A stretch of DNA of 64,000 nt from Oscillospiraceae bacterium (GTDB lineage: Bacteria > Bacillota > Clostridia > Saccharofermentanales > Saccharofermentanaceae), in the NCBI GenBank assembly GCA_900176545.1, contig FWXP01000006.1:98701-162700 (forward strand), in the 5' to 3' direction. Each line of letters begins with the position of its first letter. Position 1 is the stretch's first letter. Positions 52,160-61,097 of the stretch are shown here, in pieces. Both the position numbers and the translations under genes were made by a program. The notes beneath the pieces are model-generated. The model searched no databases. It was not told where the DNA came from and worked only from the letters and a program-made list of their open reading frames with translations.

Positions 52160-53227
52160 TCAAACGAATCTTATTTGAAGATTCAAATTAATATAAAACT
52201 TCTCATTATCTTTAAATATCGATGCAAAACCATGACGAGAAGTAGATCCTCTCTCCAATTTTGTATTGTTCAGAAGATATGTCTCAAATGCGCCTCTATT
52301 GTATATGTGGTACGCCAAGACATCGCCATCTTCTTTTACAATAACGTATCCGCCATTAGCTTCATCCTGCCCATCCCATTCTTTTGAAGGCATCATTCCT
52401 AGGGCAACAGAACACAAGAATTTCTTCATCTTATACTCATAGAACCCTTTTCTCGGATATCCTAATGGATTCTTTTCTTCAAGCAGTGCAACTAAATCTC
52501 TGCATGTAGAAGCTTTGTCTTGATAGTAATCTAATAACATGACAGCAATAATGTCATCCATATAGCTGTCAATGAGCATAAGATTGGCAGCAAAAGTAGA
52601 ATTGGCCGTGCGCACAAAATTCATGGATCCGATTTTTGAGATTTCCGCCATTCTATCCAGAATTTTGTTCCTGGTATCAATCGCGTTTATTCGATCCATA
52701 TCTTTGTCAGTCACACCTTTAATTTCATATATGAAATTGGTGGCGCCAGAAGCATTTAGAAGTGTAGGGGCATTACCCAACTCGGATTTGATGCTAAAAC
52801 CACATATAGGTTCATATCCGGTATGGATATCATGTATCTGCAAAATAATATCGGCCTTGTCTGTGGAAGAAGCTTTGATCTTATCTATATGCATTTCATC
52901 CATAGCTTCTGGGGCACCTTGTATTTCAAAGGATCTTTCAGCTCCGGAAGTGATACCGTTAAAGATAATGGATTTAATCTTTTTCAGATAACTCTTAGAC
53001 AGGGAAGAGACTTTAGCTCCGTTCATAAGTACATCAACGTCATTGTCTCTGAGGATGTAATCAATCTGACTGTCAGCATCTTTTTGCCTTAATATCCTGA
53101 GGATAGGAAAGTAGATATCACTGATGCGGTCAGCGTTTTCATCTGCTGCGTACAGTTTACCTGTATACAACAAATCTATAAGTGCGTACAGCTCGCTCCA
53201 TTCTCCTTTATTTCCGGATATTTTCAT
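52160..53227 (-). CDS. HpaII-family type II restriction endonuclease
   Basis: This 355-residue protein closely fits the HpaII family. The N terminus is GNKGEWSELYALIDLLYTGKLYAADEN with YFPILRILR following, then GFSIKSELGNAPTLLNASGATNF, which probably holds the catalytic acidic and Lys residues. HpaII cuts CCGG. Length matches the ~358-residue prototype. It is encoded 11 bp downstream of the matching cytosine methyltransferase, which protects host sites. Specificity for CCGG is inferred from family. Confidence 0.92.
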   Translation of the reverse strand: MKISGNKGEWSELYALIDLLYTGKLYAADENADRISDIYFPILRILRQKDADSQIDYILRDNDVDVLMNGAKVSSLSKSYLKKIKSIIFNGITSGAERSFEIQGAPEAMDEMHIDKIKASSTDKADIILQIHDIHTGYEPICGFSIKSELGNAPTLLNASGATNFIYEIKGVTDKDMDRINAIDTRNKILDRMAEISKIGSMNFVRTANSTFAANLMLIDSYMDDIIAVMLLDYYQDKASTCRDLVALLEEKNPLGYPRKGFYEYKMKKFLCSVALGMMPSKEWDGQDEANGGYVIVKEDGDVLAYHIYNRGAFETYLLNNTKLERGSTSRHGFASIFKDNEKFYINLNLQIRFV

Positions 53228-53238
53228 AAAGCTGCTCC

Positions 53239-54237
53239 TTATTCTAAAACATTATAAATCTGCCTTGCGATAGCCTCGATAACATTAACCGTAACACTAT
53301 TTCCAAACTGCTTATAAAGATGAGTGTCCGACAGTTCTAATTTGTACGAGTCAGGAAATCCCTGAAGTCTTGCCCACTCTCTGGGGGTCATCTTACGAAT
53401 ATCTTCTTTATTAATCTCGCCCTTTATATGCGTAACGGGGGTCATGCTATGCTCACGATGGTCGACGATAAGATTTCTCTCTCGTCCCATGCCTCCACAA
53501 ACTATAGTTCCAGCTATACCATCAAGATCTCTAATCTCATAACCGAAACCGTGACCTTTTGCCTCGTGTCTGGCTCTGTGCTGTCTTAAAGTCTCCATGT
53601 ATACATCAGAAAGATAATACTTAGGGGAAATCGGTGCCTCATCCAAAATATCTCTGATGCAAACACTCTTTCCGCTTCCTTTAGGGAATGTAAAGTTCTT
53701 TGGAGCTATATCATTTCTGAAACAAACCAAGTATATTCTTTCTCTGTTTTGTGGTACTCCGAAATCCTTTGAATTAAGTATTTCAGAAAATACTGTATAG
53801 CCTATCTGTTCAAAAGCTTCCTTAATTACTTTAAAAGTTCTTCCCTTATCATGTATGGTCAGGCCCTTAACATTCTCGCAAAATATCACCTTAGGCTTGT
53901 GATGATCACAGATACGAACCACATCCAGGAACAGAGTTCCTCTACATCTTCCATGATAATCATCTTCAAAACCTCCATGCTTACCTGCCATTGAAAACGC
54001 CTGACAAGGGAAGCCTGCCAGACAAATATCAAAATCTGGGATGTCTTTCTCCTGTATCTGTGTTATATCACCGGCAATATCGAATTCATCATTAAAGTTT
54101 GTCTTGTATGTTTTTTGTGCAAACTCATCCCATTCGCTGACAAAAACCGTTTCAATATCTTTTCCAAAAGCATTATCAAAGCCTAATCTGATGCCGCCTA
54201 TTCCTGCAAACAAATCGATTGATCTGTATTTAGCCAT
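53239..54237 (-). CDS. DNA (cytosine-5-)-methyltransferase, HpaII-type partner
   Basis: This is a 332-residue C5 methyltransferase. It has motif I DLFAGIGGIRLGF, motif IV with catalytic Cys in AGFPCQAFSMAG, motif VI ENVKGL, motif VIII QNRERIYLV and motif X QFGNSVTVNV. The target-recognition region lies between motifs VIII and IX. It methylates the sites recognised by the adjacent HpaII-like nuclease. The ATG at 54237 overlaps the Vsr gene end by 8 bp. A longer frame start would lie deeper inside vsr. Confidence 0.95.
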   Translation of the reverse strand: MAKYRSIDLFAGIGGIRLGFDNAFGKDIETVFVSEWDEFAQKTYKTNFNDEFDIAGDITQIQEKDIPDFDICLAGFPCQAFSMAGKHGGFEDDYHGRCRGTLFLDVVRICDHHKPKVIFCENVKGLTIHDKGRTFKVIKEAFEQIGYTVFSEILNSKDFGVPQNRERIYLVCFRNDIAPKNFTFPKGSGKSVCIRDILDEAPISPKYYLSDVYMETLRQHRARHEAKGHGFGYEIRDLDGIAGTIVCGGMGRERNLIVDHREHSMTPVTHIKGEINKEDIRKMTPREWARLQGFPDSYKLELSDTHLYKQFGNSVTVNVIEAIARQIYNVLE

Positions 54238-54646
54238 TACATTTAACCTCTTTTTCAATTATGTCAGCGCATCCGGCTGCATCTTTCTCTATTTGCTTTC
54301 CCCAAAATCTAAGGACTTTCCAACCTTGGTTAATCAGGTGCTCATTAACTTCTTTATCTCGAGCCATATTGCGCTCGATTTTTTGGATCCAAAAGTCTTT
54401 ATTACTCTTGATATCACTTTTCCGTCTTTCCCAGTCATATCCATGCCAGAATTCACTGTCACAGAACACTGCCACTTTTTTACCAATGAAAGCTATATCC
54501 GGATGCCCGAAAACGGCCTTAGTGTTCTTTCGATACCTAAGACCACGCTTCCATAGTTCTTGGCGGAGCAGTAATTCGATTTTGGAGTCTTTACTCTTAA
54601 CGGCTTGCATATTCTTATGCCTTTGTTCAGGAGTAAGTCGATCCAT
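54230..54646 (-). CDS. vsr: Very short patch repair endonuclease Vsr
   Basis: This is a 138-residue nuclease. It shows RLTPEQRHKNMQAVKSKDSKIELLLRQELWKRGLRYRKN at the N terminus, the metal-site Asp in FGHPDIAFIGKK, then FCDSEFWHG, and WIQKIERNMARD. Vsr nicks T:G mismatches that arise by deamination of 5-methylcytosine. It therefore offsets the mutagenic cost of the cytosine methyltransferase it is coupled to. It is the first gene of the minus-strand defence operon. Confidence 0.95.
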   Translation of the reverse strand: MDRLTPEQRHKNMQAVKSKDSKIELLLRQELWKRGLRYRKNTKAVFGHPDIAFIGKKVAVFCDSEFWHGYDWERRKSDIKSNKDFWIQKIERNMARDKEVNEHLINQGWKVLRFWGKQIEKDAAGCADIIEKEVKCNG

Positions 54647-54836
54647 CCAAGAGCTCCTTTATGATTATACTGTATTGGCAGGGCCATTATTGGGACTCAA
54701 ACTCAATAATGACGGGCTTTAAGTATTATACTATTTCTTATTTTATTTATAAATAAGTGTTGATTGATTAGCCTGGACAATACGCTGATTAAGGACGTTT
54801 GCTCGCCAGAGTGAATGATATTGTTAAAAATGTGTT

Positions 54837-54905
54837 AATACATTTGAAAAATATAGTAATACATTTTCAAAATGTATTGAATGATACGATATGCGTTGCT
54901 ATCAT
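54837..54905 (+). promoter_or_regulatory. Palindromic operators and promoter of the GHKL operon
   Basis: A perfect 21-nt palindrome at 54858-54878 (AATACATTTT, central C, AAAATGTATT) is preceded by a near copy of its left half at 54837-54852, 21 bp upstream. TTGAAT (54877-54882) overlaps the palindrome end and TATCAT (54900-54905) follows after 17 bp. The site lies between the divergent Vsr and GHKL operons and could coordinate both. Confidence 0.65.
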
Positions 54906-54942
54906 CCGGTTATAAAATACATATGACAGGGGGCGAGTGCAT

Positions 54943-55176
54943 ATGCCGCGTAATTCAGAAAGTAAACGAGATCGATTTGTTCGCTTGGCTGAAGCGAGAA
55001 CAAACAAAATATTAGACATGCTTCAATTGCTTGGTAATTGTTCCAGTAAGGCTAATTATGATTATACAGATGAAGATGTTAAGCAGATTTTTGGTGCAAT
55101 TGAAAAAGAGTTAAAAAATACAAAGAACAAATTCTTGGGGATCGAACAGAAAAGCGAACGATTCACATTGAAGTGA
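54943..55176 (+). CDS. Small charged protein, first gene of the GHKL operon
   Basis: This 77-residue protein is helical and basic, with RDRFVRLAEARTNKILDMLQLLGNCSS followed by DYTDEDVKQIFGAIEKELK. It may be a small DNA-binding or adaptor protein that regulates the operon from the palindromes just upstream. The ATG at 54943 is preferred to a GTG two codons earlier because of spacing to the GGGGG site. It starts the operon, 12 bp before the GHKL ATPase gene. The family is not recognised. Confidence 0.65.
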   Translation: MPRNSESKRDRFVRLAEARTNKILDMLQLLGNCSSKANYDYTDEDVKQIFGAIEKELKNTKNKFLGIEQKSERFTLK

Positions 55177-55188
55177 GGTGCGTGTCAT

Positions 55189-57123
55189 ATGGCAGAAGTT
55201 GGTTGGCGTTTCCCCCCTCTTTCCGGAGGAACAAGACAAGGATATACAAATAACGATATAGAAGTGTTCAAAGGTCAGGAATTAATGGACAATCTTGCGC
55301 GAGAGATATGCCAGAATTCTTTGGATGCAAAAGATGATTCAGATGTTCCTGTAAAAGTTGTATTTGAATTAAAAAAGGTCAAGACATCAGATTATTCACT
55401 CTTTTCAGAATATCAAGAGTGTTTAGACGGCTGCAGACGGTATTGGGGAGATGAAATGGATGCCAGGTTGTCCAAATTTTTATCTGAAGCAGATAAAACG
55501 ATATCCGCTGATGAAATCTCTTTATTAGTTGCAAGTGACTATAATACCAAGGGCCTTGATGGTTCATATAGTCAGAAGCTTAAGTCTCCTTGGGAAGCGC
55601 TTACCAGTTCTGATGGAATGTCTGTTAAAAATGAGGAGGACAGTGGCGGATCTTATGGCATTGGTAAAAATGCGCCTTTTGCTTGCTCTTCGTTAAGTAT
55701 GGTTTTTTACAATACTTATGCCAACGATGGCGGTAATGCTTTTGTTGGTGTTGCACGTTTGGCGACATTGATGAATAAGGAAGATAAGCCGACGCAGAGA
55801 GTAGGCAAGTATCAAGTCAATAATGATGATGACGAGATATGGACTCCCATCTATACAGATACTGATAGTTCTTTCAGAGATTTATTTCGAAGAGAAAATG
55901 AGAAGGGTACAGATGTTATTGTAGCCGGCTTTAATCAAGAAACAGATTGGATGGAGAATGTAACGAAAGCCGTCTTAAAGAACTTCTTTGTCGCTATTTC
56001 TGAAGAAAAACTAATAGTTGAACTGAAAGATAAATACGAACACAAGATTATAGAAAAATCGAATATATCTCAATTGTTCGATGATTATGAGAATAATGGC
56101 GAGATGGTTCAGTCAACTCAGCTGTATAAAGCATTTACTAATCCCGATTCACATCAGTTATTAGAAGTGATTAATTCCGATGATGTTGAAGTGTATATCA
56201 AATCTGATAATTCATATAAGCGAGTTGTTGCTAATTTCAGATCTACCGGAATGCTTGTAGGTACATACAGTAAGCGTATTTTCCAACATTATGCTGCCGT
56301 TGTTATTGTCAGGGGCAAAGAGCTGGGTGAATTGCTGAAGGATACCGAACCTCCAAGACATAATCGTTGGGATTATAAGTTAATTAATGCCTCTGAAGTA
56401 GAACGAAGGAAAAAAGCTCGAACCGCTATTCGTAGCATTGAGGATCAAGTCTTGGAATTACTAAAGTCTCAGTTTGAGAGTTTTGGAACTGATACTATTG
56501 ATGCTGCGGGCGTAGGAGAGTATCTCCCTGATACGGCTGATAATAGCGATGAATCTGTAGTCGGTGATGATCTCTTGAAGCCCAAGATTAAGCTTGGAAA
56601 AATAAGGAAGGCTCGAAGCAGGTCTGATTCAACGACGGTTGAAGCAGGGAAAGAAGTTGGTGGAGTCAAGGAAGGTGATGTTCACAATGATGCTGTAAAT
56701 CCGACACCTCCGCCTCCTCAACCCTGGTCTCCGCCTAAGCCTGTAGATCCCGATAATACGGAATCAGAGCAGCGAGAAGGTGTAGTCAGACAGAAGGGCA
56801 CCAAAACAATGAAAACTCCTGAAGTGAAGGCTCAGAGAGCTTATCCGATTAATGCTTCAGAGGGCCTTTATAAGATAATAATGGTTCCTTCAGAATCTTA
56901 TGAGAATTTGTACCTGTCATGTGCTGCCGTTGGTGAAGACGGTAAAAGCGATTTATTGAATATCGAAAGTCTGACATGTAATGGATATAGCATTGCAGTC
57001 AATGGCGGCAAAGCAGGTCCCATTAGTGTAGAAGCTGATGAGACAATCGTTGTCTTTGCTAAATTTTCAAACAGGGAGAAAATGATCCTTAAACTTCAGT
57101 TGGAGGAGGTGCCTAAAGGATGA
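55189..57123 (+). CDS. GHKL-superfamily (HSP90/MutL/MORC-like) ATPase, putative defence protein
   Basis: This is a 644-residue protein. The Bergerat ATP site is visible: N-box LAREICQNSLDAKDD (Glu39, Asn43), a later Asp/Gly region, and the G2 box GGSYGIGKNAPFACSS (about 151-166). A Pro-rich linker (NPTPPPPQPWSPPKP, about 503-517) separates a C-terminal beta-rich domain of ~110 residues. Stand-alone GHKL ATPases next to methylase and Vsr genes are known from restriction-related systems (the MORC-like group). It overlaps the next gene by 4 bp. Confidence 0.75.
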   Translation: MAEVGWRFPPLSGGTRQGYTNNDIEVFKGQELMDNLAREICQNSLDAKDDSDVPVKVVFELKKVKTSDYSLFSEYQECLDGCRRYWGDEMDARLSKFLSEADKTISADEISLLVASDYNTKGLDGSYSQKLKSPWEALTSSDGMSVKNEEDSGGSYGIGKNAPFACSSLSMVFYNTYANDGGNAFVGVARLATLMNKEDKPTQRVGKYQVNNDDDEIWTPIYTDTDSSFRDLFRRENEKGTDVIVAGFNQETDWMENVTKAVLKNFFVAISEEKLIVELKDKYEHKIIEKSNISQLFDDYENNGEMVQSTQLYKAFTNPDSHQLLEVINSDDVEVYIKSDNSYKRVVANFRSTGMLVGTYSKRIFQHYAAVVIVRGKELGELLKDTEPPRHNRWDYKLINASEVERRKKARTAIRSIEDQVLELLKSQFESFGTDTIDAAGVGEYLPDTADNSDESVVGDDLLKPKIKLGKIRKARSRSDSTTVEAGKEVGGVKEGDVHNDAVNPTPPPPQPWSPPKPVDPDNTESEQREGVVRQKGTKTMKTPEVKAQRAYPINASEGLYKIIMVPSESYENLYLSCAAVGEDGKSDLLNIESLTCNGYSIAVNGGKAGPISVEADETIVVFAKFSNREKMILKLQLEEVPKG

Positions 57124-58052
57124 AATCGATAAAGAATGATTTTCCTAATCCTGTATTAGCCGAAGGAAGAGATGATTATATTCCCGGGTGCTATTTCTAT
57201 ACACATTTTGAAGAAGCTGAAATAAGTATTACGGATGATAGCATAGATATTCCATTAGATTATAAGTTGGTTTGTTATGGATTGGAGCAATTAATAGTAA
57301 ACGATCAGGCTAAAGTTGTTGTAAATGTGAGAAGCAGTGCAGCATCATATAGCCGAATGGTTGTATTTGACAATGATAATCAGAAGATAACAATACGAAT
57401 TCCCAAATACGGAGTAATACGAAACATTGAAATCCAAGGTTTCATAGTAGCGAATACTGTTATCGAAAACTTTGCCTGTCCTGATGAATTTAATCCCTTA
57501 TATTTTGATCGAGAAACATTTGAAATCAGGAAGGGCGATATATTAGCTACAGAAGATATAAAGACAATCTTTGTAGACGATTCAGAATTGGAAAAGCCTA
57601 TATCATCTATCTTCAATATATCCTGCAATGAAGAACTGAAGACTGAAATAGAGATTAATTATGAAAGTGAAAAAATCGAGATATATTTGAATCCCAATCT
57701 GAATTCTCTATATCGACATTTTATAAATTTCAATAAAACCGGTTCATTAAGACGATATGCAAATGCAATTATTGTGTATCCGGTTCTGGTTGAAATCATC
57801 GGTTTCATGCGTGCTTGTGAGCATGATACCAGTGCCGAATATGATCATTTTAAAGATCTTAGGTGGTACAGAGCTATCGTAAAAAAAGCCGAGAAGTATG
57901 ATTATAGTTTTACCGAACCCAAAATGTCGGATGTGGCTTTTGCTGATACGCTTCTGAAGGATATTGCGTCTGATGCAATGCAAAGCTTTAAGAGTGTCCT
58001 TGATCAAGAAGCCAACAGTGGTGAAACTGAGTATCTGGGAGGTGCGGATTAA
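57120..58052 (+). CDS. Unrecognised protein of the GHKL operon
   Basis: This 310-residue protein has a beta-rich first half (many alternating Val/Ile/Tyr strands, residues about 28-190) and a helical second half ending in acidic residues. It has no signal peptide, membrane helix or catalytic motif I can identify. It overlaps the GHKL gene by 4 bp and its stop codon overlaps the next start (TAATG). It is almost certainly a partner in one complex or pathway. Confidence 0.7.
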   Translation: MKSIKNDFPNPVLAEGRDDYIPGCYFYTHFEEAEISITDDSIDIPLDYKLVCYGLEQLIVNDQAKVVVNVRSSAASYSRMVVFDNDNQKITIRIPKYGVIRNIEIQGFIVANTVIENFACPDEFNPLYFDRETFEIRKGDILATEDIKTIFVDDSELEKPISSIFNISCNEELKTEIEINYESEKIEIYLNPNLNSLYRHFINFNKTGSLRRYANAIIVYPVLVEIIGFMRACEHDTSAEYDHFKDLRWYRAIVKKAEKYDYSFTEPKMSDVAFADTLLKDIASDAMQSFKSVLDQEANSGETEYLGGAD

Positions 58053-58825
58053 TGTTATTGAGTTACTTTACTGAAGACGCATATGAACGCCTAGTGTCCG
58101 ACGTTAAGGTGAATGCCTCGAAGTATTCATCTAAGGAAGAGTGGTTGGAAGAGTATTTTAATAATGCAACTGATTACTATTCGACTTCTAATTCCGTTGA
58201 AGTAAACAGTTATATTCCTGTATATACTCCCGGAAAAAAATCAGATGCGCAAAAGGCGCAGGAAGATTTTGAGAATACGCGATTATTATTCACTGCTTTT
58301 AAGAATTTGACTCCTATCCAGGCATCTAACAAGCTTATGTGGACATACCTGTGTCATGCGGTACCTGAGTACTCGGCGTACATAAGGGACAGGTTCCTTA
58401 CGGAGGAGAGGGAAAACACAATTATCACAAGGTTTTTCGTTACATCGCAAAAGGACAGCTTATATAACGATAATGCTTTGTCTCGATTGTGGTGGTATGG
58501 TCATCTTACGTATGAGCCTGGAAATGATGATCCGTTTGAATTGACAAAGATTCTCTTAACGAATCAGACAATATGCACCGATGTTATGGATACATATAAC
58601 AGGATGAATATGACCAGGATGCGCGGGGTTTTGTATGCTATTCGAGATTTTAAATCTCAAATAGGTGAGAAAGAAGGTTTCACAGATTATTTTAGAGAGT
58701 GTAAGAAGTACTTGAACCACTATGCGGCGGTTACTTCATTGGATTTTTTGAGCTCTGAAGAAATCAGAGAAATAGCATTTGGTTATATGATGGATCTTAG
58801 AACTAGAAAAAAGTCATATATTTAG
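58052..58825 (+). CDS. DUF6339-like protein, third member of the GHKL module
   Basis: This is a 257-residue protein, mainly helical. The segment NALSRLWWYGHLTYEPGNDDPFELTKILLTNQTI (about residues 137-170) is like the signature of DUF6339 proteins as I remember it; this assignment is from memory. The function is unknown. It is translationally coupled to the two genes before it. It is followed by a 66-bp gap before the FtsK-like gene, which has its own ribosome site. Confidence 0.6.
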   Translation: MLLSYFTEDAYERLVSDVKVNASKYSSKEEWLEEYFNNATDYYSTSNSVEVNSYIPVYTPGKKSDAQKAQEDFENTRLLFTAFKNLTPIQASNKLMWTYLCHAVPEYSAYIRDRFLTEERENTIITRFFVTSQKDSLYNDNALSRLWWYGHLTYEPGNDDPFELTKILLTNQTICTDVMDTYNRMNMTRMRGVLYAIRDFKSQIGEKEGFTDYFRECKKYLNHYAAVTSLDFLSSEEIREIAFGYMMDLRTRKKSYI

Positions 58826-58891
58826 CTGTTAGTAGTTGTTTGCTCCGTTAATTCTTTCTTCGAGGCTTAGTTTATATTACGTGAGGTTAAT

Positions 58892-60667
58892 ATGGGATTA
58901 CTGGATAAATTCATAAAAAAGCAACCACCGGTAACTGAGAATGGGAGATTCATTCATACTACTGATAACCATAGTATGAATCCCCCTGCTTATGACAGTA
59001 ACCCCTTATCCAACCGTTCTGCTTTTTATGATCTCTCTCATTTAATTGATGACAATACAAACGCATTCAGCTCAAGAGACTGGCTCCCTGACTTTCCGCC
59101 AATAGATCTGCTGCATAATGAATCAACATCCGAAGATATACGCGATAACGATACCTTGAAAGTATTAGCATTCAAATTGGAGGATGCATATGCATCTTTT
59201 GGCCTGGAGGTTAAGGTGGTAAATATTTTGCAAACACCTTCGCATATAAGATTCGAAATATCTATCGGTAAAGGAATCAGAATCAGTGAGATAAAAAACT
59301 TAAAAGACAATATCCAGCTATCTATGGCCGTAACATCACTAAGCATTGAAGCACCTATCCCTGGGAAAAGCCTTATAGGGATTGATATACCTAATTTGGA
59401 ACAAAGTCCTGTATATCTCAGGAGAATCATTGAAGATATTGCTTTTATTCAGTCAAGTAATACAACTTTTGTATTGGGACAAGATGCAAGAATAATAATG
59501 TTTGATCTTAGAAAGTATAACCATCTCTTCATCACAGGAGCTAATCCCCGTGAATTTCAAGCGATAGAGCGTTCGATAATTTGCAGTATGCTTTACAAAT
59601 CGACGCCGGATACTCTAAAACTTATAATCATAGATCCACTTAAAGAGCTATCAGTTAATTACAATCATATCCCTCATTTGGCGCTGCCTGTTGCACAAGA
59701 CCCGGAGAAAATAGCAGCTGCTTTAAGATGGGCAAGTATCGAACTGGAGCGAAGATTCAGATATATGTCTGTTAATGCGATCAAAAACTATGGCGATGCA
59801 TTCCCAGATGGCGAACATATAGTGGTTTTTGTCAATTCGTTGGAGAGTATCCCCAAAGAGTCTTACGATATAATTAAGCAGATCATAGCTAGTGGTGCAT
59901 CAGCCGGAATTCATTTAATTGTATTATCTACGGTTTACTTCCGCATGCATATATATCAACTAGTAAATGACAGAATTAGTAACAAAGTAGTCTTTGCTGT
60001 AAACAGCAAAGATCAGAGTGAAAGCTTGATTCATCAAGAAGGCGCTGCAGCACTTACGGGATTTGGTAATTTCATCTTTTATAATGGAATCAATAATACG
60101 CGTAGTAACGGAACTTGTCCTATAGTCAGCTTGGAAGATATGCACTCTATCATATCATTTCTTGAAAAGAAATACGCTCAGAATGAATCGAATAATGATG
60201 CTCCGGAAGATAGTGATCTATTAGACCAAGCAGTTAAAACAATTATAGACGCAGGTAATGCCAGTGTATCAATTCTCCAAAGGAGATTAGGACTAGGCTA
60301 TCCACGCGCCGCAAGGTTAATTGACTTCTTGGAACAAAATCACATCATCGGTCCTTTCGAGGGAAGTAAACCGAGGAAGGTTCTAATAACCCAAGAAGAA
60401 TGGGAAAGAATGAAATACGCTCAAAATAAATCGAATATTGATGTTCTGGAAGATAGTGATCTATTAGACCAAGCAGTTAAAACAATTATAGACGCAGGTA
60501 ATGCCAGTGTATCAATTCTCCAAAGGAGATTAGGAATAAGCTATCCACGCGCCGCAAGGTTAATTGACTTCTTGGAACAAAATCACATCATCGGTCCTTT
60601 CGAGGGGAGTAAACCGAGGAAAGTTCTAATAACCAAAGAAGAATGGCAAAGAATGAAGCAAACGTAG
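58892..60667 (+). CDS. FtsK/SpoIIIE-like protein lacking Walker motifs, with two gamma DNA-binding domains
   Basis: This 591-residue protein aligns by eye with the motor region of SpoIIIE/FtsK (IIIDPLKELSVNYNHIPHLALPV, then ELERRFRYMSVNAIKNY). The P-loop is lost: at residues 213-222 it reads FITGANPREF instead of G-x-x-G-S-G-K-S. The Walker B Asp-Glu is Asn315-Ser316 (VVFVNSLE). Two gamma winged-helix domains follow (ASVSILQRRLGLGYPRAARLIDFLE), encoded by a 243-bp tandem duplication. No membrane domain is present. It is probably a DNA-binding protein for the polar sequences read by the host translocase. Confidence 0.8.
   Translation: MGLLDKFIKKQPPVTENGRFIHTTDNHSMNPPAYDSNPLSNRSAFYDLSHLIDDNTNAFSSRDWLPDFPPIDLLHNESTSEDIRDNDTLKVLAFKLEDAYASFGLEVKVVNILQTPSHIRFEISIGKGIRISEIKNLKDNIQLSMAVTSLSIEAPIPGKSLIGIDIPNLEQSPVYLRRIIEDIAFIQSSNTTFVLGQDARIIMFDLRKYNHLFITGANPREFQAIERSIICSMLYKSTPDTLKLIIIDPLKELSVNYNHIPHLALPVAQDPEKIAAALRWASIELERRFRYMSVNAIKNYGDAFPDGEHIVVFVNSLESIPKESYDIIKQIIASGASAGIHLIVLSTVYFRMHIYQLVNDRISNKVVFAVNSKDQSESLIHQEGAAALTGFGNFIFYNGINNTRSNGTCPIVSLEDMHSIISFLEKKYAQNESNNDAPEDSDLLDQAVKTIIDAGNASVSILQRRLGLGYPRAARLIDFLEQNHIIGPFEGSKPRKVLITQEEWERMKYAQNKSNIDVLEDSDLLDQAVKTIIDAGNASVSILQRRLGISYPRAARLIDFLEQNHIIGPFEGSKPRKVLITKEEWQRMKQT
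60170..60655 (+). repeat. Tandem 243-bp duplication encoding two gamma domains
   Basis: Bases 60170-60412 and 60413-60655 are in-frame copies of 81 codons, nearly identical at the nucleotide level, including silent positions. The first ~15 codons differ most. This points to recent duplication. Confidence 0.92.
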
Positions 60668-60762
60668 CAATGAATTGACTTATGACTACTACCACTAACA
60701 TTTTGTATGCCATTCATTAAGGTATTTGAATATTGTTGATACGTGTTTTAGGAGGAAGGGTT

Positions 60763-61095
60763 ATGTTGTACTTTTTCACGTTTCTTAGTACTGTGTTGGA
60801 CGTCATGCTCGGACTGGCTGGTGTGATCTGTATAGCCTGCATTATTTCGCATATTGTAAGGAGACATGTTCTTGGTGATCGTCAGCAAGATCTGGTTTGC
60901 AAGATTAACTTAGCTATTCTGCAGGGTTCAGATGATAAGCAAATTGAAGCTATGAAGTATGAAGAACAATGTGTCTTTGCTACAATGCAATCTCACAAAC
61001 GCATGATTATTTTGAATGTGGTCAATATATTGATCGTGGCCGCATTACTGGCTATTATCGCCGTTATAATAAGTGCGATAGGAAATACTATTTGA
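60763..61095 (+). CDS. Small two-helix membrane protein
   Basis: This 110-residue protein has membrane helices at about residues 8-32 and 84-107, joined by a charged cytosolic segment (GDRQQDLVCKINLAILQGSDDKQIEAMKYEEQC). The ATG at 60763 follows AGGAGG at 8 bp spacing. It lies downstream of the FtsK-like gene and may be in the same transcript. The family is not recognised. Confidence 0.6.
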   Translation: MLYFFTFLSTVLDVMLGLAGVICIACIISHIVRRHVLGDRQQDLVCKINLAILQGSDDKQIEAMKYEEQCVFATMQSHKRMIILNVVNILIVAALLAIIAVIISAIGNTI

Positions 61096-61097
61096 AT

